Positions 34,188 through 35,966 of a stretch of DNA of 35,966 bases are shown in pieces. The translations under genes were made by a program, and so were the position numbers. Position 1 is the first letter of the stretch, and the number at the start of each line of letters is the position of its first letter. Below the pieces are notes generated by a model. That model saw nothing but the letters and a program-made list of their open reading frames with translations. It was not told the DNA's origin and did not search any database. Origin of the DNA: Gammaproteobacteria bacterium. Its GTDB lineage: Bacteria > Pseudomonadota > Gammaproteobacteria > Eutrophobiales > Eutrophobiaceae. Location: the NCBI GenBank assembly GCA_021773215.1, contig JAJFKM010000063.1:1-35966 (forward strand), in the 5' to 3' direction.

Positions 34188-35126
34188 ATGATCAATCGTG
34201 GTGAAGTTATGATCGTTGACGATACGCCCGCTAACCTGCAGTTGTTGGCAGGTCTGCTGGAGGACGAAGGTTACATGGTGCGTCCGACTCGAGTGCCGGA
34301 AATGGCGATTGAATCAGCACTGGCTAATCCTCCCAATCTTATTCTGCTAGATATAATGATGCCTGGCATGGATGGTTTCGAAGTGTGTCGACAACTAAAA
34401 CAAAATGAGAACACAGCAAATATTCCCATTATCTTTATTACTGCCCTTCAAGAAACACAAGACAGGCTTCGCGGATTTGAGGTCGGGGGCGTTGACTTTA
34501 TCACCAAGCCAATTAGACGCGGCGATGTATTAGCACGCGTATCCGCTCAACTCGTACTTTATCAAATGGGTGAAAGCCGAAAGGAAGCCGTTGTCTTACG
34601 CAATCAGGAATTGCAAGAGAGTGAAAGCAAATACAAATCAGTTTTTGAGACATCCGATGATGCCATCATTCTGCTTAATGAAGATGCTGCCTGCTTCGAC
34701 TGCAACGATGCTGCCCTAAACCTGTTTGCTTATAATTCTAGTGAAGAAATATTAGGTTCACAACTCAGCGATTTCTCACCCATTTCACAGCCTGATGGTA
34801 GAGACTCAGAAGAAGTAATAAATGAGATGCTCGAATTAGCCTATCAAAAAAACACGCACTCTTTCGAATGGCTTTATCGTCGCTCCACTGGGGAAAATTT
34901 TCCTGCGGAAATACTGTTAACAATTCTTTCATTAAATGGGAAAAATGTAATTCAAGCAACCGTGTGGGATGTTAGCAAACGTAAACAGATTGAATTTGCA
35001 TTAAAGAAAAGCGAGGAAAGACTCCAGGTCATTGGAGCGGGAACACCGGACACCGCTCCTCTCATTGATGATGATGCAGATCCTTCTCTCAATGGCACTC
35101 CTCATAAGAACCATCGACTTCACTAA
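34188..35126 (+). CDS. REC-PAS response regulator without an output domain
   Basis: A 312-residue cytoplasmic protein. REC domain about 5-122 with D11/D12, phospho-acceptor D55 (LLDIMMPGMDGFEV), T85 (FITA) and K107 (ITKP). A coiled linker (about 125-148) leads into a PAS domain (about 150-275; SKYKSVFETSDDAIILLNED and VWDVSKRKQIE). After KKSEERLQVI, where such proteins normally enter a GGDEF or kinase domain, the frame ends in a low-complexity acidic tail (PLIDDDADPSLNGTPHKNH) of about 30 residues. This suggests loss of a C-terminal output domain. A perfect inverted repeat (35034-35040 / 35053-35059) lies at this junction. It probably receives phosphate from the hybrid kinase upstream (inference). 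Confidence 0.88.
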   Translation: MINRGEVMIVDDTPANLQLLAGLLEDEGYMVRPTRVPEMAIESALANPPNLILLDIMMPGMDGFEVCRQLKQNENTANIPIIFITALQETQDRLRGFEVGGVDFITKPIRRGDVLARVSAQLVLYQMGESRKEAVVLRNQELQESESKYKSVFETSDDAIILLNEDAACFDCNDAALNLFAYNSSEEILGSQLSDFSPISQPDGRDSEEVINEMLELAYQKNTHSFEWLYRRSTGENFPAEILLTILSLNGKNVIQATVWDVSKRKQIEFALKKSEERLQVIGAGTPDTAPLIDDDADPSLNGTPHKNHRLH

Positions 35127-35405
35127 CATTGATTCATACTATTATTCAGTATCTGTTTAATACTTGCTCATTTCCGACTCCTCGGCTCTAGCTTCCAGAG
35201 CCGTTCTAACTCCTGCACACCCCTTAAGGGGGTACCGGTGTCCTTGCAGTCGTGTCATCTCACGACATCGCCTACATGGATGTGGGCGCTTATGATTCGC
35301 CTAAAGCGCCTACTGTTGGCGTCTGGAACGAGAATCATGACACTCCATCCGTGGATATACATCTTTTGTGTGCTCCTGCACAAGAGATATACATTGCATC
35401 CATGT
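35127..35405. other. Highly structured non-coding region
   Basis: No gene was found. The region packs many inverted repeats: CGGCTCT/AGAGCCG (35183-35203), palindrome CCCCTTAAGGGG (35220-35231), GTCGTG/CACGAC (35249-35266), GGCGCTT/AAGCGCC (35285-35310), ATGATTC/GAATCAT (35292-35338) and the outer pair ACATGGATG (35274-35282) / CATCCATGT (35397-35405). It is more GC-rich than the flanks. It could be a dispersed repeat element, a non-coding RNA or the remains of a small mobile element. Confidence 0.6.
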
Positions 35406-35413
35406 AATTAAAA

Positions 35414-35441
35414 ATGCCCCGATTATTACTAATCAGGGCAT
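35414..35441 (-). terminator. Rho-independent terminator of fae
   Basis: ATGCCCCGATTA (35414-35425) and TAATCAGGGCAT (35430-35441) form 12-bp arms with one mismatch and a 4-nt loop, 53 bp after the fae stop. Both strands carry a T-run after the stem, so it can work in both directions. Confidence 0.85.
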
Positions 35442-35494
35442 CTATTTTTTGCTGAAAACTAATTCAGCAACACTTACGCTTTATTAATTAATAA

Positions 35495-35966
35495 TTAAGC
35501 GTGTGCTGCAAATGGATGTTCAGCAGAACCTTTCTTGCTAACAACTTCTGCAGCTTTAGGCTCACGAGCAACTGCTCTCTTAATTGAAAGCTTGACTGCT
35601 TCATAGTTGTAATCTTGAATCTTTGCATCGTCTTCAGCTAACCAATGAATGAAAACACCAACTGAAACAAAGATATCATCAGCTTCATCAGCAGGAATAG
35701 TGCCGTCTTCAACACAATCCATAACTGCCATAGCTACACCACGTTGAGCAGGACCAAACATTTGAACTGCTTGCTTAGAACCTTTAATGGTTACTTTGTT
35801 GAAAAGAATGGTATTAGGTTTACATAGCAGGTTTGGTGCTACAACTGCTAATAAGGTACTGAAACCATCTTTGTTGTTGGTCAATGCGTTTGCGAAAGCT
35901 GATTCAGCTGCGCTACCACGTGGACCCATCATTAAGTCAATGTGTGCAACTTCATTACCGTCACCC
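35495..35966 (-). CDS. fae: Formaldehyde-activating enzyme, 5' end beyond the window
   Basis: Condenses formaldehyde with tetrahydromethanopterin to methylene-H4MPT, the entry step of H4MPT-linked formaldehyde oxidation. About 156 residues are visible; the frame stays open to the last base, and the N-terminal 10-15 residues lie outside. Seen: [18 protein letters not shown] with the catalytic-site His, [59 protein letters not shown] and the C-terminal AEHPFAAHA. The match to canonical methylotroph Fae is close along the whole length, so this is probably the main Fae rather than a diverged paralogue. A strong terminator follows, suggesting it is monocistronic or last in its operon. Confidence 0.96.
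   Translation of the reverse strand, partial: GDGNEVAHIDLMMGPRGSAAESAFANALTNNKDGFSTLLAVVAPNLLCKPNTILFNKVTIKGSKQAVQMFGPAQRGVAMAVMDCVEDGTIPADEADDIFVSVGVFIHWLAEDDAKIQDYNYEAVKLSIKRAVAREPKAAEVVSKKGSAEHPFAAHA

Noticed and set aside
35249-35338. Possible integron attC-like site in the structured region
   Set aside because: The stems are suggestive, but no GTTRRRY / RYYYAAC core pair was found in the right arrangement and no cassette or integrase is present.
1-35966. CRISPR array, tRNA or rRNA genes, prophage or transposase genes
   Set aside because: Looked for by eye on both strands. No regularly spaced repeats, no tRNA T-loop patterns with matching stems and no phage or transposase proteins were recognised.

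Overview
The window most likely comes from a low-GC (roughly 40%) methylotrophic gammaproteobacterium. The methylotroph call rests on two things seen here. A formaldehyde-activating enzyme gene (fae) runs off the right edge, and a compact cluster of archaeal-type genes (mfnE, mfnF, mfnD homologues plus a HisA/HisF-related gene and pabB) matches the methanofuran/tetrahydromethanopterin cofactor cluster of aerobic methylotrophs. The gammaproteobacterial call rests on cmoA/cmoB/trhO, a Pseudomonas-type NrdA with two ATP-cones, and the style of the c-di-GMP and two-component genes. Genus cannot be fixed from this window; Methylococcales or Methylophaga-like lineages are reasonable guesses. No tRNA, rRNA, CRISPR, prophage or transposase gene was recognised.

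Layout. (1) 1-320: the end of a parvulin gene (ppiC) and a convergent hairpin. (2) 321-8101, minus strand: seven closely packed genes in the order GspG-like pseudopilin, GGDEF/EAL protein, trhO, GST-like gene, cmoA, cmoB, PQQ sugar dehydrogenase. trhO+cmoA+cmoB make up the oxygen-dependent route to 5-oxyacetyluridine (cmo5U34) in tRNA. (3) 8345-9439, divergent: a protein fusing two J-domains, a Cys cluster and a PilZ domain. (4) 9479-11350: an NTF2-like gene and a more GC-rich DUF2189-DUF2788 pair between two near-identical 14-bp repeats. (5) 11350-15761: a molybdopterin oxidoreductase divergent from a MoxR-type AAA ATPase and a CoxE-like VWA protein. (6) 15937-18275: a response regulator with TPR repeats and a small orphan histidine kinase. 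(7) 18276-23110: nrdAB behind a control region with a DnaA box, two NrdR-like boxes in helical phase and an overlapping sigma70-like promoter, followed by hairpins and an unannotated 56-aa ORF. (8) A chemoreceptor without a ligand-binding domain. (9) 24580-29268: the C1-cofactor cluster, four genes on the minus strand coupled by 4-bp overlaps or short gaps, with the HisA/F-related gene starting only 7 bp away on the other strand. (10) 29494-35126: a 1535-aa BvgS-like hybrid kinase with four periplasmic Venus-flytrap domains, then a REC-PAS protein. (11) 35127-35494: an intergenic region dense in hairpins and the fae terminator; (12) partial fae.

How the genes may work together: fae and the mfn-like cluster serve formaldehyde oxidation. 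pabB inside the cluster would supply p-aminobenzoate for the pterin cofactor. The molybdopterin enzyme could be a formate-dehydrogenase-like enzyme at the end of that route, with the MoxR/VWA pair as maturation factors (inference). The GGDEF/EAL enzyme and the PilZ-J-domain protein, transcribed away from each other from one 243-bp region, look like a c-di-GMP enzyme and effector pair that could link c-di-GMP to the Hsp70 system (inference). That pair is the best candidate here for an undescribed system.
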